Shown here in pieces: positions 51,251-61,596 of a DNA stretch of 64,000 nt (the stretch's first letter is position 1; every line of letters starts with the position of its first letter). A program made the position numbers and the translations under genes. The DNA is taken from contig CP136492.1 of NCBI GenBank assembly GCA_032768795.1, positions 2,170,001-2,234,000 of the forward strand, given 5' to 3'. The stretch comes from Tremella fuciformis. Lineage: Eukaryota > Basidiomycota > Tremellomycetes > Tremellales > Tremellaceae. The notes beneath the pieces were generated by a model. That model did not search any database. It had not been told where the DNA came from and saw only the letters and a program-made list of their open reading frames with translations.

Positions 51251-53879
51251 CTACACCTTTGGCTTGCCGATCGTCGATGCGCGCAACAGCATCCCTTGAC
51301 TCCGTCTTCCACGCAGAGCACGCGTCAAGTCGATATCCCTGCCTGACCCATGCGAGCCAGACGACTTGCCCGACGAGCCGTGAGCGGAAGAATGGACAGA
51401 CGCTGCCTCGCTGGCCATGGTCGCTTGGCGAGACAAGTTCGGGGCGTTCTACACTCAGCTCCTCGCCCATCCTCTCCAGGAGAGACTCACCCTGCTCGAG
51501 ACATTGCGCAGCGGCTCGCCAAAGTCGCCATAGCTCGATTTGCGCATCTGCCACCCGCTGCCTGACTTTGTGCGCTGGACGAGCGGCTCGCCCGTGTAAC
51601 TGCGCTCCTCTTGACCGGTCGGACTTGTTGCGGAGGCTGAGCTCGGCGAGTTTATGAACAGCGGTAAAGTCAACTTGGGCCCAAGGGTATGGTGCGAGTC
51701 GCTCGTCTCTGCCTCGCCGGCGTCGAGCGTAAAGCCCGACGGAGTAGAGGGCAGGATGGGCGACGCCACGTCGATCTCTTCGTGCAGGCCGCTCTGGCGT
51801 TTCGGCACGCTCGCCTGTTCTCGCTGGAGTGGTGAGCCGGAGCGCGGTGGTCGCGCGTCCAAGTTTCGTCTGTTTCGCGCAGGTGAGGGAGAGTGGCTAG
51901 CAGGAAGGAGCGGCGAGGTGATCTTTGGCGGAGAGCCCGAAGGCGTGTTGGGCGCAGAACCGAATGCTGACAGAGGGGCATGGGCGTAGTTCTCTTCGGT
52001 GCGAGAGAGTGGGTGGCCATGCGACGGGGTATGTGGTCGGACCTGCCCTGCTCCTACGGCTGGGATGGGCGAACGCGGCAGCGAGTCCTCGGCGGCGGTG
52101 TGAAAGCTGGCATCAGCCACCGATCAGACTCAAACACTCAGCTGCAAGCGACTCACGATGCCTCGGAACTGACGACGCTGTTGCGCCATCCTGGCGGGGC
52201 GGGAAAGCGCAAGAGGGACGCCGCCCATCCGCGCCGATTCCCAAACTCGCCCATATCGCCATGCTCGTCCTCCTGCTCATCTTTGCCCTGCTTTCCAGCG
52301 CCGCCAGCGGCACCCCTCGATCCCCACGGGAAAGCGCCGGGGGCACTGCCAGAAGATGGGCGACCGGTTCTCGAGCCGGTCGAGCGGGTCTGCCCAGAGG
52401 TGGTGGTGTCCGTGTTGAACGCCCCGGACGATCCCGTCTCGGGCGGATGGTAAAACAGCTCGTCGTTCGTCAAGACGGGCTCGTACCCCCCGCTCGTGGG
52501 ACTCGTCGTGGGCTGACCGCTGCTGCTCGCGTGCGTCTGCCCTGTGGCGCCCGTCACATCTCGCGCATGCTTGGTATCTTTGGCGCCGCCAGCGACGCCC
52601 AGACCCAGCCCAGCGGTTTTCTCGACCATATTCCCACTCGTCCGTCTTTCGACGGGCGACACCCACCCCAGACCCAGCGTGAGGCGCTGCAAGAGGCTCT
52701 GGTTCTGCTGTACAAGATCGGCCAGATCGTCGTCCACTTCGTCCTCGCCGCTTTGGCGGGGCAGGGAGGTGAGCGAGGAAGAGTGGCGGTGGTGCTGTGC
52801 CATGAAGCCCTTTAGAAGGGCGGACTTCTCGGTCGGTGGTGAGCGAGGGTCGGTGGGCTTTGCCAATGCGGGTGTGTAGCCTGCTGCTTTTGGTCGGCGA
52901 GCGAGGGTCGAGAGCCAGGCGAACTTGGAAGAAGTGCCTGGGCCGGATGGAGGTGAGCGCCGGCGGCGGTAGTAGCATACTAGGAGGAGGAGTGATACGA
53001 ACAGAACGAACAAGGGCACGAAAAGCGCTGGGAAGAGGGGGAGCAGGGAGTTGTGGTGTGAGGTTGATGTCGGGGTCGATGTTGCGGACGGGGCGAGCGT
53101 TGTGCTTGTCGATTCGACCCCGGGAGGCGTCAGGGGTGAAGGCATACTGGCGGGATCGGTTGCTGTGCTGCTTGTGCTGCTGCTTGATAGACTGATGCTT
53201 CCTGAATTGCCGCTCGTCGGTGAGGTGGAAGAAGATTCGGGATGCTCTTCTCTAGTGAACGAAGCGGCCGTGAGAGTCGTATCTGGGCGAGTCTGTGACG
53301 GTGTTGGTGTTGCTGTCGAAGATTCGGGCAGTTCTGTCTGGCTAGGTGTGACACTAGCAGTAGCAGTAGCAGCGCTGCTGGCTGCAGGGGACGTCTCTCC
53401 GCCATATACCCAGCCTGTCCCCAGTGGTATACTCGGGCCGTAATCTATCATCAGACATCATTCCACTTCTCACAAAGTTACGCTTACATGTTTGGGACAG
53501 CTGCACCACAGTGCCCGTGGTCACTACCACTCCATCGGTCGTAGTCGTGTACTAGCCGTCAGCCCCGGCGAGTCCTCCCAAAAATGACTCGCCTCGGAAT
53601 ACGACAACCAGTCTGGCAGTCGCTGGCCATCCGGCTCCATGCCGCCTCTCTTCGGGACGAACGGGAGCCTTGGGACCCACATGCCGGCCCCGCTGGAATG
53701 TTGAGAGGAACAGTGGGCACCGCGAGCGAGGGCGAAGGGCATTCGACATCTCAGCGGGAGCGCGTCGGGCATTATGGCGACAACAACGTGGTGGTCGTCG
53801 TCGAGGCGGTGTGGCCAAAGGGGACGACGGGCGATGCGGCGTCGTCCAGATCTGAGATGGGACACTGCCCCTTGCCCAT
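51251..53879 (-). CDS. Ser/Thr-rich single-pass plasma-membrane protein (sensor-like)
   Basis: The central exon (about 53440-52153) encodes a Ser/Thr/Pro-rich ectodomain, then one strong membrane helix, LFPALFVPLFVLFVSLLLLV, followed at once by CYYRRRR, a positive stop-transfer. A cytosolic tail of several hundred residues is rich in Ser/Pro. Further exons (52120-51490, then about 51430-51251) complete the tail, ending MLLRASTIGKPKV. Upstream exons give a Cys-containing part (ECPSP, PACGS, DCQTGCRIPRR) and YTTTTDGVVVTTGTVVQL. The true start is uncertain: MGKGQCPISDLDD at 53879 lacks a signal peptide, so an upstream exon is likely. The organisation resembles fungal Wsc/Mid2-type or Skg6-like surface proteins, but I see no diagnostic domain. 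Confidence 0.6.
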
Positions 53880-54047
53880 GCGACTCTGTCGTCGCTGTGC
53901 TAGGGAAATTGAACAAGTGGAATGAGATGTACTGCTTAGCGTCTGAATGAGGGCGGGGGATTTTTACTGGACCGTGTGTAGATGATCACTCAACATGTGC
54001 TACCACGCTACTCTACACTACGTCTCCTCCTCGTTCATTGATCGTCA

Positions 54048-55113
54048 CTATCGCCATGCAATACCATACATGGATCGCCGGAATGAGATATTACTGCATA
54101 CAGTACCGTCACAGCATTTCAGAGCGCCCAATCCTGCTCTCAAAGCCAATCTCCCAGTCGAGTCGTCCAGGGCACTCCGAAAGGCCTTGGCGATACCCGC
54201 CAACGTCTCGGCGGGGGCTCTGACAGTGGGCAACTCCCCCTTGAAAGCCCTCTGCAGCGCCCAAAAGTAATCGAATGGCATGGCTCTCGCTTCGTCGCGC
54301 GACATGGTCGCCGGGTGCAACGCCAATGTCAGTGGCTGTCGCGGGCCTCGAGGACGATGGACCAGGGAAGCTCTAATCAGTGTCTCGCAGAGGTCGTCGG
54401 GCCCTGCCCGAGCCGCTAACTCAAAGATCAGCACGGGGTCGGGCGGACCGGCGCCTTTGACGCCGAACTGCCCTGTTTCACTAGCGGCTCCCTCGAGTGG
54501 TGGGGCCTTGGTGTTGAGCAGGAGGGAGAGACCGTCCTTCACCACCAGGGCCCATGCATCGAGCAGGAAAGTCGCGTCGTACTTGATGGCCAGGCGGATG
54601 GTGTGGTCGACGGTCCCGTCCCGCGTGTGGGCCATCACGGCGTGGTTCCAGATGCAGAACGGCGCGAAGCCGGTACTGACAAGCTTCTCGCGAGTGCACA
54701 GAGTCTCGCTGATGCTTCGCCGATGCTGCAGCAGCTCCAGAAAGATCCGCAGCGGTTCGTGGGCTTCGATGACGGGGTCGGTGAGGACGATCTGCGGGAT
54801 GCCATCAGGGGTGGGGCAGGCCCGACTGGACAACATGTCCCGGAAAACAGAGCTGGTCTCAGCTGAAGGCTGATCCGGTGGGATGAGGAGCACACCTGTG
54901 AGCCTGCAAGAGGTACTTGTGCACCTTGAACGTCCAGCCGTCCGCCGAGATGAGGATCAAGTCGGCATCTTCATCTTTGAAGGCCGGGTCCTCCTTGCGC
55001 TGCGTGTCCGTCTCGCCGGATGCCTCGAGCTGATCTGTAGCTGTGTTGTCGCTGGACCTAGCCCTCTTGGTTGCCCTGGGCGAACTGGTATCATCCCCGT
55101 TCTCGAGTGACAT
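54048..55113 (-). CDS. BTB/POZ-domain protein, tandem copy 1
   Basis: Starts at 55113 (MSLENGDDTSSPRATKRARSS; the KRAR motif could be a nuclear signal). The BTB fold begins with DADLILISADGWTFKVHKYLLQAH. One intron falls right after QAH, and splicing gives SSVFRDML, then IVLTDPVIEAHEPLRIFLELL. The long C-terminal part (LAIKYDATFLLDAWALV, PFDYFWALQRAFKG) is shared with the next two genes. BTB domains dimerise and often recruit Cullin-3. This compact fungal type, with only BTB plus a helical C-terminal part, is common in multi-copy families of basidiomycetes. Partners unknown. Confidence 0.8.
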
Positions 55114-55274
55114 GGTGACTGACACTGTTGAGAAGAACAAGACAGTACACGCTAAGGAGATACATGTTCGGAGTAGACGACACGAAGAGAACAATAGGCC
55201 TATGCGACCCCGCACTGATCGCTGCAACCGAATGCTGAAACAACGCCACCGACATAGAGTTACATGCAGGCTAT

Positions 55275-56376
55275 CTAACACGGCTTAGTGCGACGCAAGG
55301 ATGCAAACAAGCCTCCACGAGGCTTGTTCGTCTTGGGAGTCGCCGTCGAAGGCGGCTTCTTCGCGCCGTTCACCACCTCCGGGACAGCCTCCTCATCAGC
55401 CGACGGCTGATGACCGATAGTCTCGACATTCTCCTCCCTCTGCTGACCCCTGGTCGACCTCGCACCATCCGTCAGAGCACCGACGAACCTAGCGGCGATA
55501 TTCTCGTGGACCCTCATCGATGCCAGAGTAGACGCCTCCGTGGCGATACCCGTAAAGGCAGTCTGGAGCGCCCAAAAGATGTCGAACGGAAGACGCTTTG
55601 CGAGGTCCTTGGAGAGACGAACCGGGTGCAGGGCGCGTATACCTGCCCCGTGGCCGGCGTGGTCCTGGCGTGCTTGCAAGGCGAGGAGGAGCTGGACGCA
55701 CTCGCCCGTCATGTTCTGCTCGGCGGCCAGGACGAACGCCAGCACGACGTCCACGCGAGGTCGACGCTCGGTGTTCTCGGTCGTTTTGACCCCCTCGGTA
55801 GCGAGAGGGTCGGGATCGGGGAGGTCATACGGCTCCATCGCCAGATAATGGACGACGGACCGCAGCATCGACTGCTGGAGGAAGGGACAGTCGTACTTGC
55901 CCGCCAGGCGGAACGCCTTCTCGCATACCCCACCAGGGACGAAGTTCCCTTCTCTCACTTGGACGGAGAAGGCGTCGCGGTACGGAAAGCACGCAGTTTC
56001 CAGTAAGAGCGAGACGACTTTTGAGTCTTCAAGGACGGGGTCGTCGAATCGGATGGTCTTGACTCCATTAGAAGGCTCCAGCTCCAAAAGCAGAATATGC
56101 CAGATGACACTGTAGTCAGGATGGGCGCGTTTTGGGGCATGTTGGGAGGACTTGCCTGTGCGCCAAGAGGTAGAAGCTGTCGACATGGAAGATGACGTTG
56201 TCGGAGGAGATGATGGTCAAATCCCGAGACTTGTCGGCGAACTCTGGGTGGACGACGGGCTGAGCCTCCGCAGGGGGAGTGATAGGGGCTATCACGGCAG
56301 GGGCAGGCCCGGCTCTGGGGTCAGACGTCGCTCGTTCGCGCCGGCGACCGATACGAGTAGGGGAGCGGGATGTCAT
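55275..56376 (-). CDS. BTB/POZ-domain protein, tandem copy 2
   Basis: Starts MTSRSPTRIGRRRERATS at 56376. The BTB part is KSRDLTIISSDNVIFHVDSF then YLLAH, interrupted at the same place as its paralogues by an intron (56110-56155) that has a GC donor (GCAAGT) instead of GT. It continues VIWHILLLELEPSNG and IRFDDPVLEDSKVVSLLLE. The C-terminal block is AFRLAGKYDCPFLQQSMLRS, AFVLAAEQNMTGECV and LPFDIFWALQTAFTGI. The basic C-terminal end (RGGLFASLRRTKPC) may be disordered. After the shared intron position the SSVFR motif of the other copies is replaced, so this copy has diverged in the BTB dimer region. Confidence 0.8.
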
Positions 56377-56563
56377 CTCGAGCGAGGGTAGGATGGCGAG
56401 AGAGAGTCCAGACTCTTCCAGAGACTCGATCTCTTATAGTCAAGTGAGGGATGGAAACCTGGCGGTGCCCATGGACAGTCAACGAGTCTGCCGTCTGGAC
56501 GTCGCGTGTGCAAGTGGTGTGTATGTAACACAGAATGCATGCATCGTCCACGCGCTGGCGAAA

Positions 56564-57647
56564 CTACCAGTAGTCCCCATCATAGCCTGGACCCATATAA
56601 TCGTCATCCTCGTCGTCCTCGTAGTCATCGTCGTCGTGCCTCCAGGGATACGGATCGTAGTCGTCGTCCGAATAGACACGACCTGGGGTCTTTCGAGAAC
56701 TCATAGGCTCCTGCAGACGTATGGTGGAGCCGTCCGTGCCCTCCTTGGCCGCGTCCACTGAGGACAAGAACAGCTCCGAGGCGCGCTGGAAACGCAGCGC
56801 ATCCTGCGCCCTACGGCCTCCCAACCGTCGCTTCTCCCCAGAGTCAATCCACGCACTCTGCAGCGCCCAGAAGTATACGAAAGGGATCTTGCGAGCTTGG
56901 GCGACCGACAGGTCGCGGGGATCCAGCGGGTTTGACCAATCCTTCGGATTGCCACCTGTGCGGGCGTCCGGACGGCCTGCGAGGACAACCAAAGCCGCGC
57001 ATTCGTCGGCTAGCCCCTGCTCGGCAGCCAAGATGAAAGCATGCAGCGTATCGATATATGGTGTGCAATGACGGTAGGCGAATTTGCCGCGCATGATGCG
57101 GATGCGCACAGCTTTGATCATTTCTCGCAGCACGACGGGGCAATCATACTTGACTGCGAGCTTGAACGCCTTGTCTCCCGGCGTATCAGCTTTGAATCCG
57201 GTCTTCTCCAGCTCGGCAGCGAAGACCTCTCCAGCGGGCGCGCAGAGGGAGGAGAGGAAGAGTCGGAGCACTTCGGCTGTCTCTGTGACGGGGTCGCACA
57301 AGGGGATGGAGGTCGTCTTGTCGGCTGGCGTGGTTGCTGAGAGGACCGCGTCTCCAATCATCTCCCGAAAGACCGAGCTTGCGCGTGAGCCACCCTCCGA
57401 CCGTACGACCCGTAGTCAAGGGCGGAAGAGGAGCGCACCTGTGAGCTTGCAGATGGTACTTGTGCACTCTGAACGCCTTCTCGTCCGACGAGACGAGAAC
57501 GACGTCCGCAGTCGGGTCCTCGAAGCCTGCGGTGACGGTCGACTCCGGCTGAGCCTTCGCCTTGCCCTTCTCAGTGATGTTAGGCGAAGCGTCCGTCTTG
57601 CGGGCCTTCTTGTGCTCCCTGTCGGTACTGCCGCTGTCGCTGTCCAT
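56564..57647 (-). CDS. BTB/POZ-domain protein, tandem copy 3
   Basis: Starts MDSDSGSTDREHKKARKTD at 57647. The BTB part is TADVVLVSSDEKAFRVHKYH then LQAH, an intron, SSVFREMIGDAVL, and IPLCDPVTETAEVLRLFLSS. The C-terminal part has KAFKLAVKYDCPVVLREMIK, AFILAAEQGLADECAALVVL and IPFVYFWALQSAWID, aligning with copies 1 and 2. Unlike them it ends in an unusual Asp/Tyr-rich tail (SDDDYDPYPWRHDDDDYED, then MGPGYDGDYW). Start region and intron position match copy 1 closely (KARK vs KRAR; VHKYxLQAH), so 1 and 3 look like the closest pair. Confidence 0.82.
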
Positions 57648-58167
57648 GTCGAGTAGAGAGGTGATGGAGGGTGAAAACCGGGTTGATGGGTGAGGGGTAT
57701 CGATGGCCGCGTTTCAGAATTAAAGTTTGATTGCAAGGTGTCCGTGCACCCGCCGACCCTGAGACAGCGTATGGCGACGAGCTATTGTGCTTCACCACCT
57801 GAGTTGCGCCATCACCTCTACAAGCAGCTGCTGAGATCGTTGAGCTCACACGTTGTCAGTAAGTCGAGGGATCGCCTCGTGAGAACCGCGCTCGATCTGC
57901 AGTGATTCTGGCGACGGCACATCACAGACTAACCTTGGACTCGGCAACGCCCGTGGCACCGGAGGGCTGGGCTTGTAGGCGGCATTGCCCAGTCCTTACC
58001 ACTTACAAAGGATAAAACAAGCTCCGCTCGACGCCTGAAGGCCACTCGCACGCTTGCCTGCAAGACATAACAGCTCCAATTTCCCTTCGCCACCCGCTAT
58101 TCAACTTTCCACTTTGTGCCCCACAGTTCCCACCTTGTCGGCAAACCTGCAACATATATCAAGCGTC
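57648..58167. other. intergenic, divergent promoter region
   Basis: About 520 bp between the minus-strand BTB copy 3 and the plus-strand 58168 gene. An AT-rich AAGGATAAAACAAG lies at about 58008-58021. No gene seen. Confidence 0.4.
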
Positions 58168-58992
58168 ATGAGTACCCATATCAATTGGGAGAGCGGCCAT
58201 CCTGGCTTGCGCCTTCCAAGTGGGTTCAGGTATCAGATGACGGTTACGCCGCTCTGGACCGAAATGAGGGGCTGTCCATGGTCGGTCCCTGACATCAGCT
58301 GCGGGTGGTTGAAAGCATACCCGCAGGAAGTCCATGAGGCCTGTCGAAATATCTGGGGATCCTTGTACTTCGAAGCCATGGACACGCAGACCAAAGTGTT
58401 TCCCACGACCGGGGACGAGTGGCCGGAAAGGCTCAAAGACGCGGTGAACATCCGTAACGAGAAAAGTGCTACCGCATTGACAAGCCCGGAGCACAGCTTA
58501 GAGTCGAGCGTTTGGCTCGACTTTCAGTCCGCACAAGGTGGGGAAAACACTCAAGACATTCTCGAAGAGGACGGGCCGCGCCTCGTACTTTGGGCGGGCG
58601 ACCCGGAATATCCCGGCGTCTGGAGCGTCAATGCAGACCCCAAGGCCGGTGGTCCCCTCGCCGCAGTCTCCGCCGAGGGGGAGTCTGTGGCTGGCGGCTT
58701 CGACACCACTGCTCAAAGCGGTCTCATTATCGCTCAGCAGACAACGCAAGACCGGGAGGACACAATGAAGCTCATCAATAGATGGTCCCGGAAGCCCGAC
58801 GATACATACGGCAGCGCATTTCATGTGGCGAGCACAGCTGGTTATGTGATCAGGGCCCTGGGCGGTAAAAGAGGTCTACATGAAGTTCGACCGCTGATGC
58901 TGGAAAGTCGTGCCGCTTTTCTGGCGGCTGGGGGATCGCTTCCCGAAGGCGATCGCCAGCAGACCGACAGCACTTCGGCGATGAAGCCTTGA
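58168..58992 (+). CDS. unknown protein, TPLW-family copy 1
   Basis: 274-codon intronless frame from the ATG at 58168 (MSTHINWESGHPGLR). Blocks shared with the gene at 61597 are MTVTPLWTEMRGCPWSVPDI, YPQEVHEACRNI, LVLWAGDPEYPGVWSV, LINRWSRKPDDTYGSAFHVA, STAGYVIRAL and VRPLMLESRAAF. The regular alternation of short hydrophobic strands, with Trp and Pro conserved, suggests a folded alpha/beta domain of about 250 residues. No signal peptide, membrane helix or known catalytic motif. The conserved AGDxxxPGVWxV and AxTAGYxI segments could be ligand sites, but that is inference. First of three intact tandem members. Confidence 0.7.
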   Translation: MSTHINWESGHPGLRLPSGFRYQMTVTPLWTEMRGCPWSVPDISCGWLKAYPQEVHEACRNIWGSLYFEAMDTQTKVFPTTGDEWPERLKDAVNIRNEKSATALTSPEHSLESSVWLDFQSAQGGENTQDILEEDGPRLVLWAGDPEYPGVWSVNADPKAGGPLAAVSAEGESVAGGFDTTAQSGLIIAQQTTQDREDTMKLINRWSRKPDDTYGSAFHVASTAGYVIRALGGKRGLHEVRPLMLESRAAFLAAGGSLPEGDRQQTDSTSAMKP

Positions 58993-59239
58993 CAGCGTGT
59001 CATGTTGCTTCCGTACACCTGCACGTATTCTCTATTCCAGCGCTACCGTACGTACCTCAACGGTGAGCAGTAAGCACCCATCATAGGCCAGCATCAGTAT
59101 GTAAATCAGATAACCTTTTCTGTGTGGTCGTTGGCAGAAATGTCCAGTTTCGGCAGTATCATTTGCCAACCCTTGAACTTGAGAAGGAATGACATTGAAG
59201 ACTGACAGCCTTCTCTGTGGCGACTTGTAGAATCATGCG
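58993..59239. other. intergenic, no gene seen
   Basis: Spacer between the first TPLW-family gene and the truncated copy. No supported frame. Confidence 0.35.
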
Positions 59240-59345
59240 TGGTAAAAGGTTCAGGCCCTTCTTTTTAAGTCCAGAAGCGAAGCAGCCCTACATTCACCAG
59301 GTGTTTCACGATGTATACCTTGATTTGCCACCCGTCTCCCCATCA
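59240..59345 (+). repeat. duplicated upstream region, copy 1
   Basis: Shares ordered blocks with 59850-59965: AAAGGTTCAGGCCCTT vs AAAGGTCCAGGCCCTT, GTCCAGAAGCGAAGCAG vs GTCCGGAAGGCGAAGCAG, CTTGATTTGCCACC. It lies upstream of the truncated gene copy; the other copy lies upstream of the intact 60061 gene. Confidence 0.65.
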
Positions 59346-59365
59346 TCATCATTATCACACACCCT

Positions 59366-59548
59366 ATGTCATCTTTCACCGCTCGTAAGCAGGCCATCAC
59401 CAACAGAAGGCAGAAGAGCACCGATGTCACGGCTGTCCCGGATGGCTCGAAGGACTCCCCATATATTTTTGTTGTGACGCCCACTCTGACGGAAATTCAG
59501 GGGTGTAACAGCTTGGTCCCGGATCTCTTGTGTGTTACACAACGATGA
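59366..59548 (+). pseudogene. truncated TPLW-family copy
   Basis: The frame contains ITNRRQKSTDVTAVP and YIFVVTPTLTEIQGCNSLVPDLLC, which align with the 60061 gene's 5' region and N-terminus (NNRHQMSTDMTSKP, YDYVMLVAPTQANM...NLIPALHC) and with TVTPLWxExxGxPxxVPDI of the other copies. The codon matching the 60061 ATG reads AAG here (59414-59416). The frame stops after about 45 matching residues, and the rest of the gene is absent. An upstream ATG at 59366 would allow a 60-residue peptide. Most simply a broken duplicate. Confidence 0.65.
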
Positions 59549-60060
59549 GAGCTATGCATTCGTCCATCTCTGCAGCTCTGTATATATGACTCGTCGCTCT
59601 GGTGGCCTGTGCAGGCCTGCTCAATCGCGGTCTTATCGTTCTCCACCGCATCGAGCCCACCCGATGAGGCGAGCTCGGGGCCGATCTTCCAGAAGAATGG
59701 TAGGTGTGACAGAAGAACGTCTGTGGGCGTGTGAATTGGCCGACATCTCGGCCGTGCGTGGCCTCTCAGATTCTCCAGTATGATTTGTCATTTCATACGA
59801 GCGAGAAGGCATGAGTGTGGATTTGATGGTTTCGTCTGTGGCAGCTAGTAGAAGTATGCATTGTCAAAGGTCCAGGCCCTTTCGTGTACGTCCGGAAGGC
59901 GAAGCAGGCGCGCGCGATATGGCAATATATACTGTGACACTTGATTTGCCACCTGTTCTCCCAATCTCGTAACGGATCCAAGTACTACGTCGTTGCACAC
60001 ACTATCATCAGACCCTTCGCTGCTCTTTCTACAGGCATAGCCACCAACAACAGACACCAG
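59549..60060. other. intergenic, promoter of 60061 gene
   Basis: Includes the second copy of the duplicated upstream region (59850-59965) and a TATA-like ATATATAC at 59925-59932. No gene seen. Confidence 0.4.
59850..59965 (+). repeat. duplicated upstream region, copy 2
   Basis: Partner of 59240-59345. It precedes the intact 60061 gene by about 100 bp, so the duplicated unit covered promoter plus 5' coding sequence. Confidence 0.65.
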
Positions 60061-60846
60061 ATGAGCACTGACATGACGTCAAAACCCGCCGTGAGAGATG
60101 TCCACGAGGTCTCGGAGGAATATGACTATGTCATGCTCGTTGCGCCTACGCAGGCCAACATGCTGGACCGCGGTGGCAATGACAACTTGATTCCTGCTCT
60201 GCACTGCGAGTGGCTCTCGGACGACTATCCGGACGATATAATAGAAGCAGAGAACACGGTTGTGACTATGGCGTATAATGCTTGTATGAGCAGAGGGACG
60301 GCTGGTCTGACAATTAACCCTATCCCGAATTGGCCAGATCGCGTCCGATCCGCAATAGACACTCACAAACATGTGATAGTTGCGACCAGCGAAAGGGTGG
60401 TGGCCATTGGCCTTTGTTACAACGAGCCGTCTGCGCCGAGCCCCGAGGACACACTTACTTGTGACAAGAAGCTCAAGATCTTCACGGGCGATGCCACGCA
60501 CCGCGGAGCTTGGGTGGTCCCCGTTAGCAAGTCCGTTGCGGCTTCCAACCCAAGTACACAGGGCAGCGAGGACAAGCCCTCTCTGGAGGGCACCGTTACT
60601 CTCCACGGGCGGACTGACACGAACGTCAAACTACTGGCCATCCCTGCCAGGGAATTGTTCCCAACAGATGCAGGAGAGCGCGACACATGCTCTCAAGACG
60701 TCTGGGACAAGTGGGCCACACTCGCATTGGCTTACAGCATGAATGCCCATCACTGGAAAGGATGGGGGCTCGAGTCAGTGAGCATGGCGGAGTACACTCG
60801 AGCAGGCGGGGAATGGCCACCGGACAGCGCTCAGTCCTTGCTGTAA
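60061..60846 (+). CDS. unknown protein, TPLW-family copy 2 (divergent)
   Basis: 261-codon intronless frame (MSTDMTSKPAVRDVHE). More diverged than the other two copies: YDYVMLVAPTQANMLD...NLIPALHCEWLSDDYPDD replaces TVTPLW...VPDI...YP, and KLKIFTGDATHRGAWVVPVS replaces RLKVWAGDEARPGVWIVP. The Trp-rich C-terminal third (VWDKWATLALAYSMNAHHWK, GWGLESVSMAEY) corresponds in position to RWSR...TAGY. No signal peptide or membrane helix. The AGD/TGD...G-[VA]-W-x-V segment is the best-kept block across all three proteins. Function unknown. Confidence 0.65.
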   Translation: MSTDMTSKPAVRDVHEVSEEYDYVMLVAPTQANMLDRGGNDNLIPALHCEWLSDDYPDDIIEAENTVVTMAYNACMSRGTAGLTINPIPNWPDRVRSAIDTHKHVIVATSERVVAIGLCYNEPSAPSPEDTLTCDKKLKIFTGDATHRGAWVVPVSKSVAASNPSTQGSEDKPSLEGTVTLHGRTDTNVKLLAIPARELFPTDAGERDTCSQDVWDKWATLALAYSMNAHHWKGWGLESVSMAEYTRAGGEWPPDSAQSLL

Positions 60847-61203
60847 GGCGTCCTGAGCACAATCAATGTGTCAGCATTTCGCACGGAACACACATTCGTC
60901 ACAACGATAACTCGGTTTTCTCTGTTCCCGACGTAGAAGATATTCTCATGGCTTTGCAGCTTCATATTTTTTCGTGTCATGTATGTTTGTGTATGTCATT
61001 TCTGACATGTCAGGTGGGAGGAGGCGGGAAACGAATCGGTGGTCGATTGGAGCTGAACATCGTGCAAGTCACGGTCCTTCGAGCATGAGTCTGTGGTGAC
61101 TGGCCCCTGGAACACCAAAAGTTGAGGCTGACGCACAATGTCCACTCATTTCACGACGTGTAGGAGTCTGCCGAGACAGGCCGTCCCGGCCGAGTTATTG
61201 ATG

Positions 61204-61438
61204 TTCTGGAGTGTGGAGAGCCCTCGGTGTATTTGGGCCATCGCATTGTGGAGCCTGTGGTGAATGGATTGCCCAACTAATTCGAAATCACCCTTGAACT
61301 CCTTTCCCAGCGAGACTGTTCTTCTGGAGCGTGGAGAGCCCTCGGTGTATTTTGGCCATCGCGCTGTGAAGCCTGTGGTGAATGGATTGCCCAACTAATT
61401 CCAAATCACCCTTGAACTGCTCGCCCTGCGAGACTTTT
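61204..61438 (+). repeat. 118-bp tandem duplication, two copies
   Basis: Copy 1 begins at 61204 and copy 2 at 61322, both reading TTCTGGAG(T/C)GTGGAGAG. They are nearly identical through TGGTGAATGGATTGCCCAAC to GCGAGACT. Located 160-390 bp upstream of the 61597 start codon, so it doubles whatever promoter elements it contains. Confidence 0.88.
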
Positions 61439-61483
61439 CTTCGCTGTCAAAGGGTGTCGCGAGGCCGCCATGAAGGATTTTCC

Positions 61484-61490
61484 CTATAAA
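61484..61490 (+). promoter_or_regulatory. candidate TATA box of the 61597 gene
   Basis: TATAAAG, 113 bp upstream of the ATG at 61597, just downstream of the 118-bp duplication. Confidence 0.5.
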
Positions 61491-61596
61491 GCAGGCCGTT
61501 TGCCACTCATCTTCTCACTTCTGAACCTTCTCTTCTCAAACCTCACCAATTATTGTCGACCCAGTCAGCCAAGCCTCTTAAGCAAAGACAATAACA

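Larger units (their letters stand above)
60847..61596. other. 0.75-kb intergenic region with tandem duplication
   Basis: Contains a 118-bp tandem duplication (61204-61438) and a TATA box (61484-61490) upstream of the 61597 gene. No gene seen. Confidence 0.5.

Noticed and set aside
51925..53443. Several long plus-strand frames (for example 51925-52815)
   Set aside because: Antisense to the Ser/Thr-rich membrane-protein gene, whose transmembrane helix and stop-transfer are convincing on the minus strand.
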